From JBFMFB01 sp040752115 (GTDB lineage Bacteria > Pseudomonadota > Gammaproteobacteria > Burkholderiales > Sulfuricellaceae), in assembly GCA_040752115.1 (NCBI GenBank), contig JBFMFB010000013.1, positions 1 through 55,565 on the forward strand: 55,565 bases of DNA, in the 5' to 3' direction. Made by a program: the position numbers and the translations under genes. The notes beneath the pieces are model-generated. The model was not told the origin of the DNA and did no database searches. It was given only the letters and a program-made list of their open reading frames with translations. Of the stretch, positions 8,086 through 15,865 are shown in pieces (position 1 is the stretch's first letter; the number at the start of each line of letters is the position of its first letter).

Positions 8086-8113
8086 GGCTTTGCGCTTCCG
8101 TGCCGGAGCGGGA

Positions 8114-8383
8114 TCACCCCACCAGGCCGGGGATGCTGGAAAACAGCTGGCGCATGTAATCGACCATCAGGCCGATCATCCATGGCCCGGCGATGATCAT
8201 CACCAGGAACATCACCAGCAGCTTGGGGATGAACGACAGCGTCATTTCGTTGATCTGGGTCGCCGCCTGGAAGATGCTGACCAGCAGCCCGGTGATCAGC
8301 GCCGCGAGCAGCAATGGGGCCGACACCAGCACGGTCAGCTCGAGCGCCTGGCGGCCGATGGTCATGATGGTTTCGGGATTCAT
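8114..8383 (-). CDS. fliQ: Flagellar export gate protein FliQ
   Basis: An 89-residue inner-membrane protein with two transmembrane hairpin helices, around residues 15-38 and 50-75. It forms part of the helical FliP5Q4R1 export pore. The N-terminus METIMTIGRQALELTVL pattern (here preceded by MNP) and the LISIFQAATQINEMTLSF-like stretch are conserved. Its start overlaps the fliP stop by four bases, indicating translational coupling. Confidence 0.96.
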   Translation of the reverse strand: MNPETIMTIGRQALELTVLVSAPLLLAALITGLLVSIFQAATQINEMTLSFIPKLLVMFLVMIIAGPWMIGLMVDYMRQLFSSIPGLVG

Positions 8384-9153
8384 GTGTAGAAGCTCGCCAC
8401 CAGGGAGCCCAGCATCAGATTCCAGCCGTCCACCAGCACGAACAGCATCAGCTTGAACGGCAGCGAAATGATCACCGGCGAGAGCATCATCATGCCCATG
8501 GACATCAGCACGCTCGCCACCACCATGTCAATGATCAGGAACGGGATGAACACCACGAAACCGATCTGGAAGGCGGTCTTGAGCTCGCTGGTGACATAGG
8601 CGGGGACCAGGATTTTCAGCGGCACCGCATCCGGCCCATCCAGCGGCTTGCTGTTGGAAATCTTGACGAACAGGGCCAGATCCTCCTGCCGCGTCTGGCG
8701 CAGCATGAAGGTTTTCAGCGGCACGACGCCTTTCTCCATGGCCTGGGTGAGGCCGATCTTCTGTTCGGTGTAGGGCAGGTAGGCCTCGGTGTAGATCTTG
8801 TCGAATACCGGCGCCATGACGAAAAAGGTGAGGAACAGCGACAGCCCGACCAGCACCTGGTTGGGCGGCGTCTGCAGCGTGCCCAGCGCCTGCCGCAGCA
8901 GGGAGAGCACGATGATGATGCGGGTGAACGCGGTCATCATCAGCAGCAGCGCCGGCAGGAAGGTGAGCGCGGTGAGGAACAGCAGGGTCTGGATGCTGAG
9001 GGAGTAGGTTTGCCCGCCACCGGGCGCGGGGGTGCTGGTCAGCGCGGGAAAGCCGGGATCGGCCGCCCAGGCCGTCAGCGGCGCGAACAGCAGCAGGATT
9101 GCAGCCAGCCGCCGCAGCCCTGCTTCAGCCCTTTGCGCGCCCCACCCGGCCAT
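8380..9153 (-). CDS. fliP: Flagellar export gate protein FliP
   Basis: The core pore subunit of the flagellar type III export gate. The 257-residue precursor begins with a cleavable signal peptide ending near AWA-AD (about residue 30), as in enterobacterial FliP. This is followed by TM segments around 50-70, 85-110, 190-215 and 225-250. Family motifs are TAFTRIIIVLSLLRQALG, PPNQVLVGLSLFLTF and the C-terminal FKLMLFVLVDGW. It starts four bases after fliO and overlaps fliQ. Confidence 0.96.
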   Translation of the reverse strand: MAGWGAQRAEAGLRRLAAILLLFAPLTAWAADPGFPALTSTPAPGGGQTYSLSIQTLLFLTALTFLPALLLMMTAFTRIIIVLSLLRQALGTLQTPPNQVLVGLSLFLTFFVMAPVFDKIYTEAYLPYTEQKIGLTQAMEKGVVPLKTFMLRQTRQEDLALFVKISNSKPLDGPDAVPLKILVPAYVTSELKTAFQIGFVVFIPFLIIDMVVASVLMSMGMMMLSPVIISLPFKLMLFVLVDGWNLMLGSLVASFYT

Positions 9154-9157
9154 CCGC

Positions 9158-9619
9158 TTATTCCCCCTGGCCCGCGGCGCGGCGGCTCATCACATCCTTG
9201 AGCCAGGCGGAGAACCGGCGCTCGCCGGCGGGTGTCTCCTGCGCGCCGCCAAACTCTTCGAGTCTGGACAGGGTGTGCAGCGTCGTCACCTGACCTGGCG
9301 CCACGCCCAGCAGCAACCAGGTTTCGCCGATCTCCACCAGCACCACCCGTTCCTTGGGGCCGACCGCGAGGCCGCCCACGATTTTCATGGCGCCGCCCGC
9401 GCCGGCCTGTCCCGGCGACAGGCGCCGCAGCAGCCAGGCGGAGCCGGCCACCGCCGCGAGCACCAGGGCGAGGCCGAGCAGCACCTGCAGCATGGCGACG
9501 AAAGAAACCGGAGAGGGAGGAAGCGCGGCCTGGGCCTGGGTTTGGGCAGCCAGCGCCTGAAACGAGAACAGCGCTGCGGTCGCCGGCGCGCCTGCTGCGA
9601 GAATTCGCGCCAGCTTCAT
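9158..9619 (-). CDS. fliO: Flagellar biosynthesis protein FliO
   Basis: A small inner-membrane assembly factor for the FliP pore. The 153 residues carry an N-terminal signal-like segment (residues 8-24), then a clear transmembrane helix (MLQVLLGLALVLAAVAGSAW) and a cytoplasmic FliO domain with GGLAVGPKERVVLVEIG and WLLLGVAPGQV. FliO is the most variable protein of the export gate, and the length and domain are normal. Its ATG overlaps the fliN stop. Confidence 0.92.
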   Translation of the reverse strand: MKLARILAAGAPATAALFSFQALAAQTQAQAALPPSPVSFVAMLQVLLGLALVLAAVAGSAWLLRRLSPGQAGAGGAMKIVGGLAVGPKERVVLVEIGETWLLLGVAPGQVTTLHTLSRLEEFGGAQETPAGERRFSAWLKDVMSRRAAGQGE

Positions 9620-10119
9620 CGGTTGAGCTTGCGGATGCGTTCGGAAGGCGAAATGATGTCGGTCAGGCGGATGCCAAATTTGTCGTTCACCACCACGACC
9701 TCACCCTGGGCGATGAGGCAGCCGTTGACCAGCACGTTCATCGGCTCGCCGGCCAGGCCGTCGAGCTCCACCACCGAGCCCTGCGCCAGCTGCAGCAGGC
9801 TGCGGATGGCGAGCTTGGTGCGCCCGAGCTCGACGGTGAGATTGACCGGGATATCCAGGATCATGTCGAGGCTGTTCGCCATGCCAGCAGGAGCGCCGGC
9901 GGAAAGCTGCTCGAACGAAACCGGCGAAACCTGCGGCTGGGCTTTGGTTTCCGCAGCGGGTGCAGAGGCGGCGACCTGGCTTTGCTCGGCCATCGCCGCC
10001 GCCCAGTCATCCTCCGCCGCCGGGGCCGCCGTGCCGGCAGCCGGTGCGGCTTCCTGCTCGGCCATTGCAGCCGCCCAATCGTCTTCGGCGCTCGGACCTT
10101 TAGCCTCGTCTTCAGCCAT
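9616..10119 (-). CDS. fliN: Flagellar switch protein FliN with duplicated N-terminal motif
   Basis: C-ring component that controls rotation direction and docks export substrates and CheY. The SpoA/FliN fold fills the C-terminal half (about residues 82-167; LDIPVNLTVELGRTKLAIR, LNR end). The N-terminal half is Ala-rich and carries the element AEDDWAAAMAEQ twice, at residues 11-22 and 35-46. FliN proteins normally have one such acidic-Trp motif near the N-terminus, so this one carries an in-frame 72-bp duplication. The 167-residue length, longer than E. coli FliN (137), is explained by that region. It lies between fliM (nine bases) and fliO (overlap). Confidence 0.95.
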   Translation of the reverse strand: MAEDEAKGPSAEDDWAAAMAEQEAAPAAGTAAPAAEDDWAAAMAEQSQVAASAPAAETKAQPQVSPVSFEQLSAGAPAGMANSLDMILDIPVNLTVELGRTKLAIRSLLQLAQGSVVELDGLAGEPMNVLVNGCLIAQGEVVVVNDKFGIRLTDIISPSERIRKLNR

Positions 10120-10128
10120 GCTGCCCTC

Positions 10129-11109
10129 TTAAGCCCCGTCTTCCTGGCCGGCTAATATCTTGTTGACCTTGAGCGCGTACTGACCGTTCAGCACGCCGTA
10201 TTTGCACTCGAACACCGGCACGCCGTCCACTTCTGCGACGATGGCCTCCGGAATGTCCAGAGAAATCACGTCGCCGACTTTCATGTTCAACACCTGGCCG
10301 AGCGTCACCGGCGTTTCCCCCAAATTTGCCACCAGATTCACCTCCGCCGCCTGGATCTGCTTCGACAGCAGCTTGGTCCAGCGCTCGTCCACCTCCAGAC
10401 GTTCGCCCTGCATGCTGCTGTAGAGAATATCGCGAATCGGCTCGATCATAGCATAGGGCAAACACACGTGAAAGTCGCCGCCGACGGAGCCCAGCTCGAT
10501 ATTGAAGGTGGTGACCACCACCACTTCGCTGGGGGTGGCGATGTTGGCGAACTGGGTGTTCATTTCCGAGCGGATGTATTCGAACTCGACCGGGTACATC
10601 GGACCCCAGCATTTCGTCATTTCCGCGAACACGATGTCGACCATGTTGCGGATGACCCGTTGTTCGGTCGGCGTGAAATCCCGCCCTTCGACCCGCATGT
10701 GGAACCGGCCGTCGCCGCCAAAGAGGTTGTCCACCACCAGAAACACCAGGTTGGGATCGAAGATGAACAGGGCCGTGCCCCGCAACGGCTTGATGTGGAC
10801 CAGATTCAGATTGGTCGGCACCACCAGGTTGCGGACGAATTCGCTGTATTTCAGCACCCGCACCGGCCCCACCGAAATCTCGGCGGTGCGGCGGATGAGA
10901 TTGAACAGGCCGATGCGGAACAGGCGGGCGAAGCGTTCGTTGATCAGCTCCAGGCCGGGCATGCGGCCGCGAACGATACGCTCCTGCTTGGCGATGTTGT
11001 AGGGGCGTACCCCGCCCCCCTCCTGCTCCTCCGCAACCTCCTCGGTTTCGCCGGTGACGCCCTTGAGCAGGGCGTCTACCTCGTCCTGGGATAAGATGTC
11101 GTCAGCCAT
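10129..11109 (-). CDS. fliM: Flagellar motor switch protein FliM
   Basis: Middle C-ring protein binding phosphorylated CheY and transmitting the switch to FliG. The 326 residues have the N-terminal CheY-binding peptide (ILSQDEVDALLKG), a CheC-like middle domain with the GGDGRF loop, and a C-terminal SpoA domain (VGDVISLDIPE). All regions are present and the length is normal. It starts six bases after fliL. CheY from 27755 and the two CheV proteins are its likely upstream signals. Confidence 0.97.
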   Translation of the reverse strand: MADDILSQDEVDALLKGVTGETEEVAEEQEGGGVRPYNIAKQERIVRGRMPGLELINERFARLFRIGLFNLIRRTAEISVGPVRVLKYSEFVRNLVVPTNLNLVHIKPLRGTALFIFDPNLVFLVVDNLFGGDGRFHMRVEGRDFTPTEQRVIRNMVDIVFAEMTKCWGPMYPVEFEYIRSEMNTQFANIATPSEVVVVTTFNIELGSVGGDFHVCLPYAMIEPIRDILYSSMQGERLEVDERWTKLLSKQIQAAEVNLVANLGETPVTLGQVLNMKVGDVISLDIPEAIVAEVDGVPVFECKYGVLNGQYALKVNKILAGQEDGA

Positions 11110-11115
11110 GTCCCG

Positions 11116-11619
11116 TCATTGAATGACAAAAGAGGTGAAAAACACGCCCACCACGCCCTGCCCCGGCGCCTTGGCGCCGATCGGCTTGTTGGCCTGGACC
11201 AGAATTTCCGCGCTCAGCTTCTGCTTGCCCTCCACCGTGGAAATATCCTCCGCCCGCTTGCTGGAAAGCACCAGCAAGAGGCTATTGCGAATCTCGGGCA
11301 TGTGCAGCTTGACGGCATCCACCACCTTGGAATCCGCCACCTTGAAGTCTATGCCGACTTGCAGGTAACGCTCGGCGCTTTCCCCCGCCAGGTTGACGGT
11401 AAAAGGCTCCAGTGTCACGAAAACCGGCGGCTTGGGTGCCTCGACTTTGGCGGTGGCGGCGTGCGGTTCCTGCTGGAGGAAGAACCATGCGGCTCCGCCG
11501 CCTCCGACCGCCAGCAGCAGCGCGATTAGAATCAACAACTTCAGCTTGCCCTTTTTCTTCGGCGGTTCCTCACCCGCTCCTTCGTCAGGCAACGCTTGCT
11601 TCCCCTTATCCTTGGCCAT
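11116..11619 (-). CDS. fliL: Flagellar basal-body-associated protein FliL
   Basis: A single-pass inner-membrane protein around the MotAB stator that supports torque. The 167 residues have a charged cytoplasmic N-terminus (MAKDKGKQ...KKKGK), one TM helix (LLILIALLLAVGGGGAAWFF, about 36-55) and the periplasmic FliL domain with FVTLEPFTVNL. The start at 11619 has AAGGGAG upstream; the longer in-frame frame lacks a site. It is the first gene after the promoter at 11672-11700 and heads the fliLMNOPQR group. Confidence 0.93.
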   Translation of the reverse strand: MAKDKGKQALPDEGAGEEPPKKKGKLKLLILIALLLAVGGGGAAWFFLQQEPHAATAKVEAPKPPVFVTLEPFTVNLAGESAERYLQVGIDFKVADSKVVDAVKLHMPEIRNSLLLVLSSKRAEDISTVEGKQKLSAEILVQANKPIGAKAPGQGVVGVFFTSFVIQ

Positions 11620-11671
11620 CGCACTCCCTTTGATGCAAACCCACGCCCACCCCCTTCCGACTTGGGAAAGA

Positions 11672-11700
11672 GTTATAACCCCAAAAAACATAAAAAACAA
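11672..11700 (-). promoter_or_regulatory. Sigma-70-like promoter before fliL
   Basis: On the minus strand, TTGTTT (11695-11700) is separated by exactly 17 bases from TATAAC (11672-11677). This places transcription start about 45 bases before the fliL ATG. The -10 matches five of six consensus bases and the -35 three. Its position right after the terminator at 11811-11849 fits an independent fliLMNOPQR transcript. Confidence 0.5.
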
Positions 11701-11810
11701 GTGATTTGGGATGGTAATTTATGTTCTTTGTAATATCCGGCAAAACACTTCGACGCCGCATCTTGAACCCGGCAACGCGCGAAGGTCTTCAAAGAAGGGC
11801 CACAAAAATA

Positions 11811-11849
11811 CGCAAGCCGTTATTATCTCATTGAATAATAACGGCTTGC
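11811..11849 (-). terminator. Strong hairpin terminator of the sulfur reductase gene
   Basis: A perfect 15-base stem (GCAAGCCGTTATTAT and its complement) with an eight-base loop. On the minus strand it is followed by GTATTTTTG. It lies 30 bases beyond the stop of the CoA-disulfide-reductase fusion and before the fliL promoter, so it insulates fliL from upstream transcription. Confidence 0.85.
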
Positions 11850-11879
11850 ACATCCCGGCACGACTGCCGGCAGGCGAGC

Positions 11880-13979
11880 TTATCTTTCCTTCCGGCAGAC
11901 GGCGACGCTATTGGTCGGAGAGCAGAAGGCGTGGAGAAGCGTGACCTCCGACTTCTCGCACCATGCGGCCAGATCTTTCGGGAATGCGGGATCGGAGGCT
12001 TCGATCCTGATCATGTCGCCGGCAGAAAGCTTGCCCATCTGCTCGCGCACCTTCAGGATGGGACCGGGGCAGTTCAGACCGCGCACGTCGAGATTGGCGC
12101 CCTGCCAGGGGCGCCGCCTGTCTCCTGCTTGCCTTCTATCCTGGGCGGCCCGCTGCTCCGCCCCGGACACCGCGTTGCCTGCCGATCTGCGATCCTCCGC
12201 GCAGCGCCTGCCGGCGAGCCGGCGCCGTTCTTCCCTGATCGCCGGCATTCCCGGCATGGAGGCCTGCGCGCCCGCAACCGGTTTGCCCGGCACAGGCAGG
12301 CAGTTGTTGACCATCATCCACGCCAGATGGCCGCCCATCAGGGTATAGGCGTCGAATCCCTGCATCGTCAGGAAACGCTGCATGACATTCGCCTTCGACC
12401 CAATCTGGCAGCTCACGATGATCCGTTTGTCCTTCGGCAGCTCGCCGAACCGCTCCCGTAGCTGGTGATCCGGTATGTGGACGGCTCCGGGAATGGTGCC
12501 GGCCTCGAATTCGGCGGGCGTGCGGACGTCGAGAACCAGCAGGTCGTCCGCGCTTTCGGTAAGATCCTCGGCATAAATGAGCCTCCTGCCGCCTCGCATC
12601 ACGCCCGCCGCCATGGCTCCCGCCACGTTCACCGCATCCTTCGGCGCACCGTAGGGCGGCGCGTAGCTGAGCTCCAGGTATTCGAGCTCGCCGACCGTCA
12701 TGCCGGAGGCAATGGCCGTCGCGAGCACGTCGATGCGCTTGTCCGCCCCCTCCTCCCCGACCGCCTGGGCGCCCAGCACCTTGCCGGTCTCCGGGCAGAA
12801 CAGCAGCTTCAGGTATAACGGTTTCGCGCCCGGATAATAGGTAACATGGTTGGTGGCGGGAACGATGATCTTGCGGTAGTCCCGCCCCAGTTTCTTCAGG
12901 GTATTTTCGGAGACCCCCGTCATCGCCACGGCGAGATCGAACACTTTGCAGATGAAGGTACCGAGGGCCCCTTTGTACGCGGTATTCCGCCCGAAAACAT
13001 GCGCCGCCGCGACGCGCGCCTGCCGGGTGATCGGGCCGGCAAGCTGGGCGAGGGCACTTTCCCCGGTAAGCGCGCACTGCGTTTGCACCACATCGCCGAG
13101 AGCATAAATATCTGGGTCGGAAGTGCGCAGAAATGCGTCGACCTTGATGCCGCCCAGATCGCCGATTTCAAGCCCCGCGTCGCGAGCGAGCGAGGTTGAC
13201 GGCACCAGCCCGAGCGCCAGCACGACCATGTCGGTTTCCAGCGCATCGCCGTTCTCGACGTTCACCTTCAACCTATCGCCCTGCGGCTCGAATCCCATCA
13301 CCGTACTGCCCAGCCGCATCCCGACCCCATGCGCGGCCAGATGCTGATGCAGCAGCGCGGCCATTTCCCGGTCGATACGCGGCATCACTTGCGCCGCCCG
13401 TTCGACCAGGGTCACGTCCAGCCCGCGCCGCTTCAGATTCTCCACTACCTCCAGGCCGATGAAGGAGCCGCCGACGACGGTGGCATGGCGCGGGTTGTTT
13501 TCAGCGATCCACGCCGTGATCGCATCCACATCCTCGATCCTGCGCAACGCAAACACATTCGGCAGCCCGACACCGGGAATGGCCGGCCTGGCCGGCGTTG
13601 CGCCGGGCGCGAGCACCAGCTTGTCGTAGGGCAGGCTGTAGAGTTCGTTCCGCTCGACGTCCCGCACCGTCACGGTCTTGAGCACACGATCAACGGATAC
13701 CACTTCATGCTTTGCGCGCACGTCCACCCCGAAGCGCCTGGCAAGCGTCTCCGGCAGCATCGGCAGCAGCGTGGAACGGTTTTTGACGACCCCGCCAAGA
13801 TAGTAGGCCAGGCCGCAGGAGACGTACCCCACGTAAGCCCCTCGTTCCAGCAGGGTGATCGATGCCTCGTCGCTGAAGCGGCGGGCTTGGGATATGAAAC
13901 TGGTGCCCCCGGTATGGCCGCCTACCACCACTATCCTCATGCCTCCTTCCTCAGCGGAAGGCCCAATCTTTTGCTCCAT
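11880..13979 (-). CDS. CoA-disulfide/persulfide reductase-rhodanese-TusA fusion protein
   Basis: A three-module enzyme of 699 residues. Residues 14-460 form an FAD/NAD(P)H pyridine nucleotide-disulfide oxidoreductase. It has the single CoADR-type active cysteine (Cys55 in YVSCGLAYY), a second nucleotide fold at VVGGSFIGLE, and the conserved YAPPYGAPKD. Residues 470-570 are a rhodanese domain with catalytic Cys524 (VSCQIGSK). An Arg-rich linker (575-627) leads to a TusA-like sulfur-carrier domain with the CPGP motif at Cys637. Characterised CoADR-rhodanese proteins reduce CoA persulfide, polysulfide or disulfide; TusA would donate or accept the sulfane sulfur. The start at 13979 is supported by GGAGAG; a second ATG at 13940 is possible. 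It sits between fliK and fliL, with a terminator of its own. Confidence 0.88.
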   Translation of the reverse strand: MEQKIGPSAEEGGMRIVVVGGHTGGTSFISQARRFSDEASITLLERGAYVGYVSCGLAYYLGGVVKNRSTLLPMLPETLARRFGVDVRAKHEVVSVDRVLKTVTVRDVERNELYSLPYDKLVLAPGATPARPAIPGVGLPNVFALRRIEDVDAITAWIAENNPRHATVVGGSFIGLEVVENLKRRGLDVTLVERAAQVMPRIDREMAALLHQHLAAHGVGMRLGSTVMGFEPQGDRLKVNVENGDALETDMVVLALGLVPSTSLARDAGLEIGDLGGIKVDAFLRTSDPDIYALGDVVQTQCALTGESALAQLAGPITRQARVAAAHVFGRNTAYKGALGTFICKVFDLAVAMTGVSENTLKKLGRDYRKIIVPATNHVTYYPGAKPLYLKLLFCPETGKVLGAQAVGEEGADKRIDVLATAIASGMTVGELEYLELSYAPPYGAPKDAVNVAGAMAAGVMRGGRRLIYAEDLTESADDLLVLDVRTPAEFEAGTIPGAVHIPDHQLRERFGELPKDKRIIVSCQIGSKANVMQRFLTMQGFDAYTLMGGHLAWMMVNNCLPVPGKPVAGAQASMPGMPAIREERRRLAGRRCAEDRRSAGNAVSGAEQRAAQDRRQAGDRRRPWQGANLDVRGLNCPGPILKVREQMGKLSAGDMIRIEASDPAFPKDLAAWCEKSEVTLLHAFCSPTNSVAVCRKER

Positions 13980-14059
13980 GACGTCACTCTCCCCGAGACA
14001 AGCTACAAAATCAGCTTCATGTTTTGGCCGTCGGCCGGCACCTGCGGTCACCAGGCGCT

Positions 14060-15316
14060 TCAGGCGAAGGTATCCACCAGCCCGTTCCCGCCGGACCGAA
14101 ACGCCGTGATGCCGCGAACAGCCTGGATATTATCGCCCGCCAGGACGAACGGGGCGGCATCCTGCCGGGAAGATTGCCCCGCCTCTTGCTGGAATGCTTG
14201 CTGTCGAGTGAACGATTCGGCGCTCACCGTTGCGTTGCCGAGCATGATGCCGTTGTCCGCAAGCATGTCGCGCAGCCGCGGCATGGCAGATTCGATCGCG
14301 TCCCGAACCGCGGGATGATGCGAAACGAACAAGGCGCTCGCCTGATCGTTGCTGATGGACAACCGCACCTCCAGCGGCCCGAGGCTGGGCGGGTTCAGAT
14401 GCAGCTCTGCAACTTGCTGGTTCTGGGAGGCCAGCCAGACGACTTTCTGCCCCAGCGCATCCCCCCATGCGGCCGCACCCACGGCAGGCTCGACAGTCAT
14501 CGCACGGGAGGGGGAGGAGACGGGGGAAGCCGTTGCCGGAAGAGGCGGCGCTGCGGCAATGTCCGACCGGCTGCCAGCACCCGGCGCGTCGGCCGTAAAG
14601 CGAGCGGGATTCGGATCCGCCATAGCGGCGACGGGTTTCGCCTCTGTTTTCTCCGCCGCATCCCGCGGCAACATATTGCCGCCCGCGGCAAATTCTGCCG
14701 CCGCCAAACCCTTTCCAGCCGCCAGGGCTTCGCCCGGCTTTTGCGGCGCGCGATCGTCAGTGGCGGCAAGGGGGGAAGAAACGACAGCAGAATCCGAACG
14801 ATTGCCGCCAACACCTGCGGCCATCATGGGATCGGCTGCGGATTTGCCGCTCGGCGAAGCCGGCTGCACCACCCCAGCCAGCAAGGGCGCGATTTGTGCG
14901 GCCTCGCCGCGCTGGTCTGTCGCGGTCGCGATTTCAATATCCGGCGACCGCTTCTCGCCGGGATGGGTATCTGAAGCGGGTGAAGGCTGTGCCTCGCCGA
15001 TCAGCACCGGTGCGGCCGCTGCAACCAAGCCGCGCAGGTCTGGCGCAACGACTGCTTCGACAATATCCGGCTCCAGCTGCCCTACCGCCGCATCCGTATC
15101 ATCTTCCTTCACCGCCCCCTTGGCCGCCGCGAATGGCAGTTCATCCGGGCGGAAGCGGAGCGACATCTCCATGCCCTTGATCTGTTGCTCCAACATCTCG
15201 CTGAATACCCCGTCGGCCTGCCCGGACAACTCGGCGGGGACGCTGCTTCCGGCAGCCGAGCCGGCATTGGCCGCCGGAGCCGGCGCGATTGCTGCTGATA
15301 CGGGTAAGCTTTGCAT
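14060..15316 (-). CDS. fliK: Flagellar hook-length control protein FliK
   Basis: A secreted molecular ruler that measures hook length and switches export specificity through FlhB. In 418 residues, the low-complexity Ala/Pro-rich N-terminal and central parts are poorly conserved, as usual. The C-terminal FliK domain is clear: VAELHLNPPSLGPLEVRLSI, then the FVSHHPAVRDAIESAMPRLR region (about 310-370). The start at 15316 has AAGGAGA four bases upstream. It follows fliJ at a gap of 72 bases, and the sulfur-enzyme gene starts 80 bases after it. Confidence 0.92.
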   Translation of the reverse strand: MQSLPVSAAIAPAPAANAGSAAGSSVPAELSGQADGVFSEMLEQQIKGMEMSLRFRPDELPFAAAKGAVKEDDTDAAVGQLEPDIVEAVVAPDLRGLVAAAAPVLIGEAQPSPASDTHPGEKRSPDIEIATATDQRGEAAQIAPLLAGVVQPASPSGKSAADPMMAAGVGGNRSDSAVVSSPLAATDDRAPQKPGEALAAGKGLAAAEFAAGGNMLPRDAAEKTEAKPVAAMADPNPARFTADAPGAGSRSDIAAAPPLPATASPVSSPSRAMTVEPAVGAAAWGDALGQKVVWLASQNQQVAELHLNPPSLGPLEVRLSISNDQASALFVSHHPAVRDAIESAMPRLRDMLADNGIMLGNATVSAESFTRQQAFQQEAGQSSRQDAAPFVLAGDNIQAVRGITAFRSGGNGLVDTFA

Positions 15317-15388
15317 TTGCTCTCCTTTCCTAAAGCATCCAGCCGAACTTGATGCCCCAAGCCAAGCAATATGCATGCCATATGCGAA

Positions 15389-15847
15389 TCATTCGTCCTC
15401 GCCGGTCGGCCGACCTCGCTCGAATATTTTTCTGGCAAACTCATCCTGCTCGCGCTGTTCCGCTTTTTCCGCCCGCTTCGCCTCGCTGCGCCGATGGCGT
15501 TGCGACAAGGTGTCGAACGCTTTCACGTCCCGCCGGTGCGCCAGCCATTCGCGCTGCCCCGCCTTCCATTGGTCCTCGCAGCGCACCACCTCTTCCTGTT
15601 GCTGCCTGATGGCGGCATCCAGCTTGTTCATGAATGCCTGATAATCCCGCCATGCGGTCGCCGACATTCCCGCTCCAGACGTTTGCCGCAGGCGCTCGCG
15701 ATAGCTTTCCCGATACTGCTGAAGCTGCCGCAGCTTCTCTTCGGCCTCCTGCCAGCGCGCCTTGAGCGCGGCAAGCGCCTTGGCCGCCTTTTCGCTGCGG
15801 CTCTCCGCCAAATCGAGCAAGGGTTGCAGGGTGAAGCGCCGCGGCAT
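15389..15847 (-). CDS. fliJ: Flagellar export chaperone FliJ
   Basis: A coiled-coil stalk protein linking the FliI ATPase ring to the export gate FlhA. The 152 residues are almost entirely charged helix, rich in Arg, Glu, Gln and Ala, beginning MPRRFTLQPLLDLAESRSEKAA. This matches the family start and length. It lies 18 bases after fliI. Its assignment relies on both the sequence and the fixed fliH-I-J-K order. Confidence 0.9.
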   Translation of the reverse strand: MPRRFTLQPLLDLAESRSEKAAKALAALKARWQEAEEKLRQLQQYRESYRERLRQTSGAGMSATAWRDYQAFMNKLDAAIRQQQEEVVRCEDQWKAGQREWLAHRRDVKAFDTLSQRHRRSEAKRAEKAEQREQDEFARKIFERGRPTGEDE

Positions 15848-15865
15848 GGCTATGAGCTACGCGAC

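Noticed and set aside
11634..11649. Sigma-54-like TGGGCGTGGGTTTGCA box before fliL
   Set aside because: Spacing is right, but transcription would start about five bases before the ATG and cut off the good ribosome site; the -24 half also fits poorly. The sigma-70-like pair at 11672-11700 is a better candidate.
13979..14051. Longer N-terminus for the sulfur reductase fusion
   Set aside because: The extra 24 residues do not belong to the FAD fold, and the ATG at 13979 has a better ribosome site.
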